Below are positions 44,677 to 56,451 of a stretch of DNA of 64,000 nucleotides, in pieces. Where the stretch lies: NCBI GenBank assembly GCA_015698045.1, contig BLAL01000182.1, positions 558,001 through 622,000 of the forward strand. Reading direction: 5' to 3'. Position numbers and translations under genes: made by a program. Position 1 is the stretch's first letter; each line of letters opens with the position of its first letter. The DNA is from Rhizophagus clarus (lineage: Eukaryota; Glomeromycota; Glomeromycetes; Glomerales; Glomeraceae). Below the pieces are notes generated by a model. It had not been told where the DNA came from, ran no database searches, and saw only the letters and a list, made by a program, of their open reading frames with translations.

Positions 44677-45414
44677 TCAAAATTTTAATGGCGCATCCCA
44701 ACCCAGTCTAATCGCTAATGGATCGTCTACTGGTTTAGTGAAATCGAAGACCACAAAATTTCGATCTCGCAGGTGCTTGTCAATAATCTTGGATGCTTTT
44801 TTGGGGTTATCTGTGTATTGATGCACAATACGGCTAATATCGTCCTGACTACCACTCCCTCGACATAGGACTAAATGCGTAATATTTTCACGGATTATTT
44901 TAGGAGTTTGCGTATACTTCTGACTCACATATATACTTGATATTCCTTGATGTCGTCTGCTAATGAAATATGGGACAATCTGATCCTGAATCTTTTTTGA
45001 TTCAGCGCAAAGGTCTTCAAATACAACAACTGTATTTCTATCTGAGGAAAACTTAGTTACATCTGGAATAGCGTTCGCCTTTAATGCCTGAAATGTAACA
45101 TTCTCCCGAGTCGCTTCTGGAGCATTTGCAAATATCTTATAACAGTTTTTGACCAATGCCCATTTCGGTTCATGAATATGCTTCCCGATAAGGACCAGAT
45201 CATCATTCTTGACATATCTTTCTCCTTTTCTTTTCTTATGTAATCGCTGGATTTTATTACCAAGAAGAAGATTAAGGATCATATTGGTCTTTCCACTATC
45301 AGATCTACCGCAGATTAATAGACGAAAAGGAAATGCAGGACTTGCAGGGTGATTGATGTTCTTCATACTTTTAATCTCATCGAGATGATAAATATAATAT
45401 TCCATTCTTCTCAT
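44677..45414 (-). CDS. A32-type DNA-packaging ATPase (FtsK/HerA superfamily), fossil
   Basis: 245 residues, looks whole. Walker A GRSDSGKT at 36-43, Walker B VVVFED near 129-134, followed by the YVSQKY strand near 162-167 that A32/HerA ATPases place after Walker B. Such ATPases pump DNA into capsids of Polintons, virophages and large DNA viruses. It lies next to endonuclease and integrase parts on the same strand, in keeping with a virus-like element. Confidence 0.75.
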   Translation of the reverse strand: MRRMEYYIYHLDEIKSMKNINHPASPAFPFRLLICGRSDSGKTNMILNLLLGNKIQRLHKKRKGERYVKNDDLVLIGKHIHEPKWALVKNCYKIFANAPEATRENVTFQALKANAIPDVTKFSSDRNTVVVFEDLCAESKKIQDQIVPYFISRRHQGISSIYVSQKYTQTPKIIRENITHLVLCRGSGSQDDISRIVHQYTDNPKKASKIIDKHLRDRNFVVFDFTKPVDDPLAIRLGWDAPLKF

Positions 45415-45480
45415 TTTGATAGGCCACTGAATTACTATATACTATAAAATGTCTGAACATTATTTCCCAAATCATGCGAC

Positions 45481-46030
45481 TTATTGCTTTGATAAGAATC
45501 CTTTCTCAATGAGAGTATGCTTAATGAAAAGAAAAAGGTCACATGTATAGGGAACTTCAATGAGACATATTTTTTGTTTCTTGTATATGTCCCGCTTCTT
45601 CTGATCACGCTGACTTTGGGTTTTTAGACTTTCACTTCTCTGATGATAGAAACTATTGTGATGATAGTGTTGGGGACCCTGGTATTCGAAAGCAAGACGC
45701 AACTCTTTGTTATATCCATCGAGATGCATTCCATTTAAGAATGATGGTCTGCAGGATGGAAATTTCTTCCCTAACAGATCCTCAAAAATATATCTGCATT
45801 GGCGTTCACTGCTTGAATGATGACATAAAGGGCACCACTCGAATTTTTTTATGATATATTTCAACGGATACTCCCATTGATGCACTCCATTTTCACAAGA
45901 CCAAAGATATATGTTATGACCATTTATTCGTCCAGTCGTTCCTAGACATCGGCCACCTCGCTTTCTGGCATATTGGTAGGCTTGATCTAACTCGCTATTA
46001 GTAAGAGAACCATATGCGATATGTACAGAT
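45481..46030 (-). CDS. Vsr-like endonuclease part with zinc ribbon, fossil
   Basis: The better-preserved portion (45481-45885 and some sequence before it) has a zinc-ribbon-like [20 protein letters not shown] and then [20 protein letters not shown], the PD-(D/E)XK core of Vsr-type nucleases, with [10 protein letters not shown] and ICLIEVPY behind it. It sits between the ATPase and the integrase on the same strand. Part of the same virus-like element. Confidence 0.6.
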
Positions 46031-46751
46031 AATATGCTTCAAGGTGGACGACCAACCCTTTCTGGATCAGCTATTAACATGAGCTCCTCTTTTACAAATC
46101 CTCGCTTTGGAACAAATCCATCATCATCACTCCCGAGATAATATAAAACTGATTCATTCTTTATGACAACCACTTTTCAGATTTTATGAAGACTTGGACT
46201 AAAGGTGGGATCAGTTGCTCACTTTTGATTCTCCATACCCCCTTCCCATTCCGCATTGGCAAGTAAGTAACAGACAGTATCACCTTTCTTTAACGTTATT
46301 TCATCTTTTCCAACTGGGCGCTTATATTTTGTAGATGGTCTAGATTTGACTCGTTCTAAAGCAATTGCTTTCACAGGTTCAAGTCCCTATTTTTCTGATC
46401 CCGGTTCTCAAATAAGGCGCGTGGGATAGTTATTTAGATAATTAATAACTACTGGTAGAAATCTAACCCATGCTCTTATTAGTTTAGGATCGGAAGATAT
46501 TGATTCAATAGCATACTGGATCTTGTATAGAATCTTCGAGAGTGTTTGATTGAAACGCTCCACAAATGCAAGACCTCGATGGGAATATGGACCGACCACT
46601 CGAATTGTGACATTATGCTCTTGCAATAATCTGGAGGTTTCACCCATAAATTCACGACCTCCATCACATTGTAGAAGCTTTGGCCAGGTCAATGGATTAT
46701 TTTGAGCACCATATACCTTCCTAAATGCTCTAGCAACTTCTGAACTATTCT
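46031..46751 (-). pseudogene. Integrase, C-terminal portion (retroviral/Polinton type), fossil
   Basis: Contains WPKLLQCDGGREFMG with the second catalytic Asp, VERFNQTLSKILYKIQ with the catalytic Glu, and the downstream basic and LKKGDTVCYLL-like region typical of Polinton-type integrases. Broken. It ends at the TA flank of the inserted transposon; the other portion is at 56452-56836. Confidence 0.65.
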
Positions 46752-46950
46752 TACATCAGGAAATTTTATAGGGCGAAAAATTGCGTAAGTTTACGATTTT
46801 GTAAGTTTACGAAAGTTTATGGCATAATATTTCGAAAAATTTCGAAATATTACATAAGTTTACAATTTCGTAAGATTTATGTGATATTACGGTCAAAATA
46901 TTACGCAAGTTTTCAATATCGTAAGATTTACGCAATATTACGGTCAAAAT

Positions 46951-47412
46951 ATTCTGCAAATTTACGAAACTGTAAACCTGCGTAATATTACGGTTGAAAT
47001 ATTTCGAAAATTTACGAGACTGTAAACCTGCGTAATATTACGGTTAAAATATTTCGAAAATTTACGAGACTGTAAACCTGCGTAATATTACGGTTGAAAT
47101 ATTTCGAAAATTTACGAGACTGTAAACCTGCGTAATATTACGGTTAAAATATTTCGAAAATTTACGAGACTGTAAACCTGCGTAATATTACGGTTAAAAT
47201 ATTTCGAAAATTTACGAGACTGTAAACCTGCGTAATATTACGGTTGAAATATTTCGAAAATTTACGAGACTGTAAACCTGCGTAATATTACGGTTGAAAT
47301 ATTTCAAAAATTTACGAGACTGTAAACCTGCGTAATATTACGGTTAAAATATTTCGAAAATTTACGAGACTGTAAACCTGCGTAATATTACGGTTAAAAT
47401 ATTTCGAAAATT
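46951..47412. repeat. Left subterminal array, nine 50-bp units
   Basis: TGTAAACCTGCGTAATATTA recurs at exact 50-bp steps (46971, 47021, 47071 ... 47371). Units differ by a base or two (GGTTAAAAT or GGTTGAAAT). Probably transposase-binding sites of the large transposon. More degenerate half-units fill 46780-46950. Confidence 0.9.
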
Positions 47413-47810
47413 TAATATTACTATTCGATCGTTAAAGCTGCGTATGCAGTAGAACGTATACAAGGGGCATGTGATACTATTGAATAATCAAAAATAATAT
47501 AAACACCTTTTCTTTTATATAAACACCTTTTTTTTTAAGTTTGGGAAAACAAATTTATTTTTATTTACGAATTTTTTATTATTTACAATTTTTATGTTAA
47601 AATTAAAGTAAATTCTAATTTTTATTATAACTTAATAAAAAAATACACATTTGATACTTGTTCGCTACTATTTTATAAAATAGTACCCAGGCTGTACGGC
47701 GTGGACGTCAGTATCAGTCACAGCCCAAAAAAAACGTGAGTCTCCAGCCGATATTTGGTACGGACTGGGCCTAGCTACTCACTTAATAAATAATAAAAAA
47801 ATAAAAATAA

Positions 47811-48434
47811 TTATCTTCTACGATACGTAGGTAAGTTTCTCCTTCTCCTACGATCGTCACGCGTGACTAAAATTGATCAAATTTATCAAATTTAAAACAT
47901 GAACGTAAATATTAATTATAAATTTTATTATAGTATAATTACCCGGCCTCTCCCAAAATCTCGTTCTAAATTCGCGATAATATCTTTGGCCGGTACGCGT
48001 CCACAGCCGCCGCCCAGGGTTACCATTACGATAAAGGACATAGTTCTAAATATCAAAATCAGTTGAATATTCGATAAATACATTTAATTTATATGAATGT
48101 AATTTTATTTATTTACTTACATGGTAATCCCTGACGAGGTTCCTCCACTTTTGGCTGCACTGTTGCCCAGAAACCCTCGTTCGAAATATTCTATTTATTC
48201 TGATTCAATTAAATGGATTGGTTAATTTGAATTTAAATTCTTTCTTAAAGAAATTATAGATATTAGTCATATGAACCTATTGGCAACAGAGTCCCAAAAA
48301 TCATAGCGGCTTCTACCATTAATATTGTGGTAGGCGCGGTTTCTGTCTCGGCGTATGTCAACAAGTTCGTCCATCATAGCCCAGTTCCAATGGACGTTAT
48401 AGTGGGAACGACGTGAACGTGTGTGGCGAGGCAT
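47811..48434 (-). CDS. Trihelix (Myb/SANT-like) DNA-binding protein of the transposon
   Basis: Four exons on the minus strand, 48277-48434, 48121-48175, 47943-48045 and 47811-47866. They join in frame to 123 residues. The first donor (GTTCAT) is weak; the others are GTAAGT and GTAATT. The three-helix pattern is clear: WNWAMMDELVDIRRDRN, then RYDFWDSVAN, then QQCSQKWRNLVRDYHNY, with the spaced Trp residues of trihelix/MADF-like domains. The tail is strongly basic (RRRRRNLPTYRRR). Accessory Myb-like proteins are known from PIF/Harbinger transposons, where they bring the transposase to DNA; a similar task is inferred here. A dead copy of the same gene lies at 22.3-22.8 kb. Confidence 0.75.
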
Positions 48435-48799
48435 TATTAGTTTAGATTTGATTTTTATAATTTGATTTTGGGATGAGTAAAAATTTGAAAGAAAGTCGTA
48501 AAATGTCACTTTAAATAAAATTTGAACAATACCTCTTTGGTTTGATTTTATTTCTCGTTTCAATTAAATTTAATTTATTACACTTTTCATCATTAAACAT
48601 ATTAATTAAATCATGTACATGTTTAATTGTTTTAAATATAAATATCAATATATCATATTTAAAAATAAAACAATTTATTATTAGCACATTCTATTGAATT
48701 TTAAATATTTCGCATACATTTCTTAAAAAAATTAATTTTTTTTAATCAATTTAATTAAAAATAATTAAATATTTTGCGTACATTTCTTAAAAAAATCAT

Positions 48800-49016
48800 A
48801 AAAAAAATCTTGTACATCGTACATACAATTACTAAATATCATCCCCTTGTGATAAATAAAAAATTACGCAACACAAATTCAACACAAATTCAACACAAAT
48901 TTAACAAATTTAACGAAATTTGGCCAAAATTAATAATTTTTTACCAGAATTATCAACACAAATTGAACACAAATTTCAGTCACGATTTATTTATGTCACA
49001 CCCGCGTTGTTAATAA
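48800..49016. repeat. Left arm of internal inverted repeat (about 215 bp)
   Basis: Pairs with 54755-54975. Both arms contain TACTAAATATCATCCCC-type sequence, runs of AACACAAATTCAACA, TTTGGCCAAAATTAA and GATTTATTTATGTCACACCC. A related copy at 23225-23335 adjoins the degraded trihelix gene. May be nested-element ends or a promoter module shared by the flanking genes. Confidence 0.8.
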
Positions 49017-49122
49017 TTAAATAAATAAATCTGCATTTTATTTATGATATGCAAAACGTGACCATAAATTCTTTTAAGGATATAATTTTATTAAAATAAA
49101 TCAAAACTCCTATATCAAGTGA

Positions 49123-52108
49123 CTAAAAAATATATTTATTTACGAAATATTCATTTTGTTTATCAAATCGGGGTACTATGTGAACGACACCATGTATAGA
49201 CTCTATAGCTACAAAGTTATATAATTCTATCAATTTTAAGTGAGGACATCCATATAAATATGGGTTCCTTTTAGATTTAAAATCGTACCATTGAATTAAT
49301 GCGAGATTTAGCGGTGGGTCTGTTAATACTTCTGCTAACAATAAGGCCTATAAATAATAAATATTTATTAATACTTTTATAATAAATTATTACATAAATT
49401 GGAAAAATACCTGTCCATAACAAAGTCCTTTGTCTGATATATAATCATTTGATTCTTCAGAATCCATTGAAATAGCTATGTCGCTAAACCATACTTTATT
49501 ATGATACCTGTTTGTGGCACGCATTATGGCACCATTTTCCAGTGTTACCGATCCGTATATGTTTATTCGGGTTTCACCAATAATTGTGAAACCATCAAGT
49601 AAATCTAGATATGAATCCAGACAACTTATAAATCTAGCAAAACCAGTCTGCATTTTATTGTCTACGGAATCTTTTTTTTCATTAAAAAATGTATTTGCAT
49701 CTTGTAAAGAGAATTCAAAGAGTCTTGCAGAAAATTTACAAGTGCGAGGTGTTTTTGCCGGATTCACTGAATGTTGAGACATTCTAATAGATATTGCTTG
49801 ACGTTTTATCTATTAATTTAATTTCCATCTTAATATAATAAATATATACAATAAATAAAATTTTCAAATACTTACAGTTCGTAAAAGCTGAGGTTCGACA
49901 TCTTTTTTATTGCTAATTCGGTAGGGTATTTTAACGAAATATTTGTGAAGACTTTCGTAAGTTTCTGTAGTATAGCCATTTATTGCGCCATAAGATCGTA
50001 TTGAGTCAATAATATGATAAACCCATGAATGCAATTTAGGTAACTTCAAATTGGAAGGAGAAACAAATTTAAAAGCCTTGACAAACATCCGGGCCCATCT
50101 ATGTATTGCATCCTAAAATTTAAATGTTAATTTAATTTATTTAATTTAAATTTTCAATTTTACTAAAATTTTAATACATACATTAAATTTCTCCAAGTCA
50201 CTTTCACTAAATTCTTCATATCTACTTAAAATATACATTTCATTCCAATATTCGTACAATTTCGTAAGATCATCATTATTTACAAAATTATCTACTTCGT
50301 TATTATTTTCATCATATAAATTATCAATAACAAATATCATGACTTTCATCAAACTTCGATATTCACTAGCAGTTAATCTTGCAATTGACTGCAGTCCATT
50401 GGAAAAAATTTTAATGCCGGGAAAACGTGGAATTGCTGCTAGACGGCGATCTACTTCTTCAACTAATTTATTACCATTAACATGTTGCGATTTTAAGATA
50501 TCGCACGTGAAGATAATTTGATAACGAAATAATCCTAAATCTAAATGATGCATTCTGTCAGGAACGGTAGCCAAGTAGATATTTATATTCCTTGATAATA
50601 TAAATATTTATAATTAATATATATATATGTTATTATAATTATTTCTACTTTTGCATACTTACGGTAAATCCCAAAAAAAATTATGTACAGATTCTATGCA
50701 AACAGATCTTTGTGTATCATTTTCAAAATTTTTACGCATTTCATCATGAGTTCTTAGTATTACATCGTTAACCGATAAGTCTATATTTGCAAGATTTTCC
50801 CTTTTAACTAAACAGGAGTGACATGGAAGGTTTGAATTGGAGGATTTATAAACTAAACAAAAACTTGCAGCCTCCGGCCAATCTGCAATAATAGTTGAAA
50901 CTCTAGGATAAAACCAGGTATTTTCATTATTTATAAAAAGGTCTATACCATCTTTTAATAAAATAATTGGTTCTAGTAAATGACGTAAAGATTTATGAAA
51001 GGTATCACGAACCAGATCTTTATTTGCAGCTTCTAAAATTGGTAAATATCCCAAAAGTTGCTTTGCATCCTGTTTATTACGACGCCATATTGGGATATTA
51101 CCTAATGTAATATATATTGGATGCAATTGACTTTTTCCTAATGTATCTGTAGTTGTTGCATCTGAATATAAAATAATTGATAATAATTTGGAACCAGTAG
51201 GTAAGGATTCTTGCGTAGTTTTCCACCATTTTCCAGTGTTTTGTTCACTGTAAATACTTTCTCTATTATACTATAAAATAATATAAATAAATTAAAATAA
51301 ATATTATTTAGATTATTGAATTAACTAATATTTACTATTTACCTCATAGTTTTCGTAAGATAGCGCAAAATTTTGTGTTATGTCAGGAACAGTTAAGATA
51401 TTTTTGATGCACTGTATTAAGTTTTGATAATAAAGAAAATAATCTTTATCCTCATGTTTTGTTATAAGAACTTTACTAAATTCTAAATTAGAAAACTTCA
51501 TATTATTCATAAATGCTCGTCCCTGTTCGATATTTTTTGGTAATGGTGATTCTGTAAGATTTGAATGTTTATTAAAAAAACGTATTATTTCATTACCACC
51601 TTTATTGTTTATTTTATATTTCGTTACTAATAACATTAGATCTTTATAAGCATCATTAGGAAATTCTGTGCAAGTTTTGGTATTGAGATTTTTGGGTTCT
51701 TCAAAAATTTCAGGCTCTTCAGATGAATCTAATATATTTTCAAAGTTACTATCTTCAAGGCTCATCTCTGATATTGCACTTCCAATACTGTCAAATGACA
51801 TATTTTGTACATCATTATCATCATCCACCTAAAATTATAAACCAAATGAGTTAGTATAATTTGAGCTTTTTCTTGAGAGCTTTAAAAAGAATAATCTGAA
51901 ATAACATAATTACCTCAACTTTATCATTTTCATATTCACTACTTAGATTACTTCTTGTATCCATTTCACTGCTATATTTTTCACTATCATTATTATCATC
52001 ATCTTCTTCTACTTCTACTTCTACATTTTTTAAGCATTTTTGGGCGTGTTGAGTATATGCAAAGCGTTGACTGAATATTCGCATACAAAGGGGGCATTTG
52101 AAACTCAT
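49123..52108 (-). CDS. Plavaka/CACTA-like transposase, intact
   Basis: Seven exons on the minus strand: 51914-52108, 51343-51828, 50663-51270, 50182-50590, 49876-50112, 49411-49809 and 49123-49347. All junctions are GT-AG and stay in phase, giving 852 residues. The N-terminus is a C2H2 finger (FKCPLCMRIFSQRFAYTQHA), then an acidic region. The core has LYSDATTTDTLGKSQLHPIY and ITLGNIPIWRRNKQ, then SFCLVYKSSNSNLPCHSCL, and VPDRMHHLDLGLFRYQI, which fit the acidic-motif blocks of fungal Plavaka-type transposases, distant relatives of CACTA Tnp2. Exact catalytic residues cannot be fixed by eye. It cuts and joins transposon ends in the nucleus. It is divergent from the accessory gene across a 1.15-kb spacer. 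No stop or frame break was found, so the protein may be active. Confidence 0.8.
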
Positions 52109-52344
52109 GTTGCTAAATTAACGCGTCAAATTTGATGAAAAGTATCAATTCACTATTCAATTTATATGAGATTTTGTGTGCTAATAAAATTATATTTCAT
52201 TGTAAAAATTTATGAATTAATTGAATGGATTACAATTGATTGAGTTATTTGAATAGATACGACTACGCAAATTTACGCATTAATGAATGGAACTGGCTGT
52301 AAGAATCTGGTGGCTAATATCGCGGAATCATTCGCAAATTTACG

Positions 52345-52570
52345 CATTATAGCAAAATTTAAAATATGCGAAACACTCAGCAATTTTGCTGCCAGGAACT
52401 TGCCGAGTTCGTGGGCTGGCAAATCTAAAAATAAATGTAACAAGTCTATGATGTAACATATAAATATTGTTTATTATTTTGTTTACTATTTCAACTTGCC
52501 GGCAACCTGTCAACCCGCGAACCTGACAGCAAAAGTGCTGAATGTTTCGCATATTTTGAATTTGCTGTAA
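52345..52570. promoter_or_regulatory. Inverted repeat in the divergent promoter region of the transposon
   Basis: The arm at about 52351-52400 (AAAATATGCGAAACACTCAG, then CAATTTTGCTGCCAGG) matches the reverse complement of 52515-52565 (AAAATATGCGAAACATTCAG, then CACTTTTGCTGTCAGG). A direct repeat GGCTGTAAGAATC lies outside the arms (52289 and 52571). It sits between the divergent transposase and accessory genes and may bind a regulator or be a small foldback insertion. Confidence 0.6.
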
Positions 52571-53257
52571 CGGGCTGTAAGAATCCGGATGGCTAATACG
52601 GCTTATTCAATCGGCTAATCATCTGATAATCAGCCGCAAATTTATTGGCTTAACACATTTTACAATAATGGACGGATGATCAGCCACAAATTTATGCGAT
52701 AATCAGTTATAAGCGTTCAAGATCACTATCAATCTGATTAGCCAAATGAGTTCACTGGCTGCAACTTTTTTTTTGCCATGCATACAAAGCCCCAACATGT
52801 GTAACATCTTATTTTTTTATAAATGGGTGTTGATTAATACTTCGATTGTACTATATGCTTTTACGAGAGTTTTTTTAAAAATTCTCTCATGAAAGTGTTA
52901 CAATTTTTTTTTCGTAATATCACGATGCAAAATTTTTGCATTAGTTCATTCATTTTTCGTAATATTTCGCATTAGTTTATCCATTTTTCGCAATATTTCG
53001 CAAGTTTTTTTTCTTTTTTAGTATAGAATGGCGGAAATGACGTTATGACAGCTTGCCTCCTTTTTCTGAACATCTGGTTCATGTATTTCCCCTTTTTCGT
53101 ATTTTTAGTTCCTCATTTTCAAATTTCTGGTTCATGTCTTTCCCCTTTTTCTCATATTTTTCTCCTTTCGTATTTCTAGTTCCTCTTCAAATTTCTAGTA
53201 ATATCTTTTTCTCCTTTTCGAGTTTAGTTCATATCTCCTCCCTCACATATTATCCCG

Positions 53258-54657
53258 ATGGCTACAAAACGTGGTGAAAAACGAAATATTGATGATAATG
53301 AAAGAATCTCAAGACGTAATACTGAGAAGAGTAGTGAAGCCGAGAAACGAATAAGATTATCAGACGATAACGTTGAAGGTATATATGACATGATATGTAT
53401 CATATTTTTTATAAGAAATTATATAATATATAGTAAATTATATTTTATTGTTAAAGTTAATAAAAAATCAATAGAGAAACTATTAAGAACCAATTCGCAG
53501 ATAATTTCTAAGCTTGAAGTTCTTATCACCGGACAAAAAAATCTCGAAACCCGTCTCTCGGGCATAGAAAAAAAGCTCAACGATGATAACAAAAATAATA
53601 ATACAATAGATCCGGAGTATATAAAGGTAATAAAGATGAATATTATTTAATGTAAACCTGAAATGCTAACCTCGTTTGATTAGGAGTTCGTTAAGAAGGT
53701 GTCGAAAATTTTATTTGAAAATTTTATTTATCCTTCGCAAGACGAGTACAGACTCGCTACCGAAAAATATTTAAAAGACGAAAACCCGGAATTTATACGC
53801 CAGTTCAAAAAAAATCAATGGATTATTTTTTTCGAAAAAAAAATTGCCCCGACTGTAAGTTAAAGCAATTATGAATTTTATTAAATTTCATACTAATATT
53901 TTTTTTTAATAGTTAGTACAACAACATAGAAGCATACGAGGGACGTTCACGTCTAGAGTCAAAGATGTTATGTATTCTGTTTTTGAAGCGACTGGGCATA
54001 AATTACCGTCTATTAACACTCAGGTTAGTCCGTCAAAGATTCAGGAATGGAAGAGTAAGCCGGAGGTGAAAAGATGTTACAACAACCTATTTAAAAAGGT
54101 TAAAGATGGGCAACCTACGACATATATGTCGCTGATAATCGATAAGTTGCGAAAAGAAAATAAAAATCCCTCAAAAACCCAAATAGCTTATGCGATTAGC
54201 ATATGTGAAACGTACTTAAATCCTAATAATCAAAACATTCAAATGAGCGAAAGTATAATGAAGTCGAAGATAATCAACAACTTAGTAAGTTTTTAATTTA
54301 CAATTTGCAAAATGTGAATTATTTGAATTACAGTTTATTTATTTATTTATTTATTTTTAGCAAAAGTTGGAAAATAGGGATAAATTTACACATTCGGACG
54401 ACGATTCTCATGATGGTAATGATGTAGATAATGGTGGTGATGGAGCAGCTGACGATGGAGCAGGTGCGGCTGACGATGGTGCGACTAACGATGGTAGGCC
54501 TAACGATAGTGCGGCTAACGATAGTGCGGCCAACAATGGTGCGGCTAACGATAGCATAGCTGACGATGATATACTTTCTAGTGACTCTTATAACACGGAG
54601 GAGGAAGGTCGGTATGTAAATAGTTTATTAGAGAATTATGGGTTGCATAGGAAATAA
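53258..54657 (+). CDS. Accessory protein of the transposon, coiled coil plus unknown helical domain, intact
   Basis: Five exons, 53258-53378, 53457-53626, 53684-53854, 53913-54284 and 54361-54657, join in frame to 376 residues. The first 78-bp intron is a multiple of three without stops, so its retention would also be readable. The N-terminus is basic and charged (MATKRGEKRNIDDNERISRR), then a coiled coil (EKLLRTNSQIISKLEVLITG). The middle domain (SKILFENFIYPSQDEYRLAT ... RGTFTSRVKDVMYSVFEATG) is unrecognised. The C-terminus is an acidic run of AADDGA/ANDSA repeats. It could act like TnpA of CACTA elements and bind subterminal repeats, but this is inference from position only. Confidence 0.7.
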
Positions 54658-54754
54658 ATATTATTTTTTATATATATCACACGTAATAGCATTTTTTTTA
54701 CCATAATAATATAGTTTTAATAAATAAAATGGTTATTAATTCTTAACAATACGG

Positions 54755-54975
54755 GTGTGACATAAATAAATCGTAGCTGAAATTTGTGTTCAATTTGTGT
54801 TCAATTTGTGTTGATAATTCTGGTAAAAAATTTGTTAATTTTGGCCAAATTTCGTTAAATTTGTTGAATTTGTGTTGAATTTGTGTTGATAATTTTTAAT
54901 TTATCACGAGGGGATGATATTTAGTAATTGTGCATATACAATTTCTGTAACGATGTACATGATTTTTTAAAATGC
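54755..54975. repeat. Right arm of internal inverted repeat
   Basis: Reverse complement partner of 48800-49016; see there. Begins ACGGGTGTGACATAAATAAA and ends near ACGATGTACATGATTTTTT. Confidence 0.8.
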
Positions 54976-55189
54976 GGATTTCCGTAATTTTACGATATCG
55001 TATTTTCTGGCCAATCAAAATTAGGTTGATCCTTGCATGTGATTTAATCATTTAATCATGCACGCGTTTTTTGTCTTATTTATTTTTGTCTCTTATTTCT
55101 TTATTCTTTTGTTCAATATTTTTAATTTTTTTGTCTCTTCTTTCTATTATTTCTTTAATTATATACAATATATTTACATATATTTCATA

Positions 55190-55800
55190 ATTTATTGCTT
55201 TGCAGGTATAGAAATATTTGTTTATTAATACTAATTATTTTCGTTTTTTTTTACCTCTTTGTTACTTTGTATCGTAATACTAACAATAATATCCATGTTT
55301 CCTTTATTCCTTTTTACTTGTACTTTAATACTAACGATACTAACAATACTAACAACATGTTTATTTTTTCCTTTCTCTTTATTTCTTTATTCTCTTTGCA
55401 GGTATAGAAATATTTATTTATTAATACTAATTATTTTAATATTAACGCGTTTTTTTTTACCTCTTTGTTACTTTGTATCGTAATACTAACAATAATATCC
55501 ATGTTTCCTTTATTCCTTTTTACTTGTACTTTAATACTAACGATACTAACAATACTAACAACATGTTTTTTTTTCCTTTCTCTTTATTTCTTTATTCTTT
55601 TGTTCAATTACTTTGCAGGTATAGAAATATTTATTTATTAATACTAATTATTTTAATATTAACGCGTTTTTTTTTACCTCTTTGTTACTTTATGTCGTAA
55701 TACTAACAATACTATCTACGTTTCCTTTATTCCTTTTTACTTGTACTTTAATACTAACGATAATATCCATGTTTCTTTTACTCCTTTTACTGTTTCTTTA
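55190..55800. repeat. Tandem repeat, three units of about 196-217 bp
   Basis: GCAGGTATAGAAATATTT starts units at 55202, 55398 and 55615. Each unit continues through CGTAATACTAACAATAATAT and TACTTTAATACTAACGATAC. The short open frames here are repeats of one another and not genes. Confidence 0.8.
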
Positions 55801-56034
55801 ACTCTTTTTACCTTAATACTAACAATACTAACAATATTTCTTTTATCTTTATATCTAATACCAACGTTACTATAGCTGTTTCTCTTCTTTTTACATCTAA
55901 TTGTATCGTTTCTCTTTCTTTTTTTACTTTTATATATTCTGTATATAGTAATAAATACTTGTAATTTTTATAATTTAATTCATATTATATCTAATAAAAT
56001 ATACATTATATAAACTTATAGTACAAAAATGAAT

Positions 56035-56430
56035 TTTGAAACATTACAAAATATTTATGTAAAATTACGAATCGTCAAAATATTTTAAAAAGTTGCGAAA
56101 TATTACGCAATAAAATTACACAATATTACGAACCGTAAAATTACGAAACTTTGCATATCGTAATATTTCGAAATATTTTAAAAAGTTACAAAATATTACG
56201 CTTACGCAAACTTGCGGCGGGTCTGGAAACTTACGAAATATTATGTAAAATTACGAAATATTGCGAATGCGTAAAATTACGGAATATTACGAACCGTAAA
56301 ATTACGAAACTTTGCATATCATAATATTTCGAAATATTTTAAAAAGTTACGAAATATTACTCTTCCGCAAACTTGCGGCGGGTCTGGAAACTTACGAAAT
56401 ATTACGATGCGTAATCTTGCGCAACTTTTC
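56035..56430. repeat. Right subterminal repeats of the large transposon
   Basis: Two copies with a period of about 161 bp, each holding GAACCGTAAAATTACGAAAC and GCAAACTTGCGGCGGGTCTG. The CGAAATATTACG theme matches the left side. Confidence 0.85.
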
Positions 56431-56451
56431 GCACTATAAAATTTCCTGATG

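Larger units (their letters stand above)
46754..56451. mobile_element. 9,698-bp complete-looking Plavaka/CACTA-like DNA transposon with three genes
   Basis: Both ends carry an inverted repeat of about 42 bp with four differences; the tip CATCAGGAAATTTTATAG is identical. TA flanks it at 46752-46753 and 56452-56453. Subterminal repeats (46951-47412 left, 56035-56430 right) share the CGAAATATTACG theme, as in CACTA elements. Genes: trihelix protein (47811-48434, minus), transposase (49123-52108, minus), accessory protein (53258-54657, plus). All predicted exons join without breaks. An internal inverted pair (48800-49016 and 54755-54975) might mark a nested inner element. It inserted into the integrase region of a virus-like element, so it is younger than that element. 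Confidence 0.8.

Noticed and set aside
46951-47412. Possible centromeric or telomeric satellite
   Set aside because: The 50-bp units lie just inside a transposon end with a matching theme on the other end, so subterminal repeats are the better reading.
55195-55700. Three similar frames of about 70-75 codons
   Set aside because: They are translations of one tandem DNA repeat and have no start context or domain.
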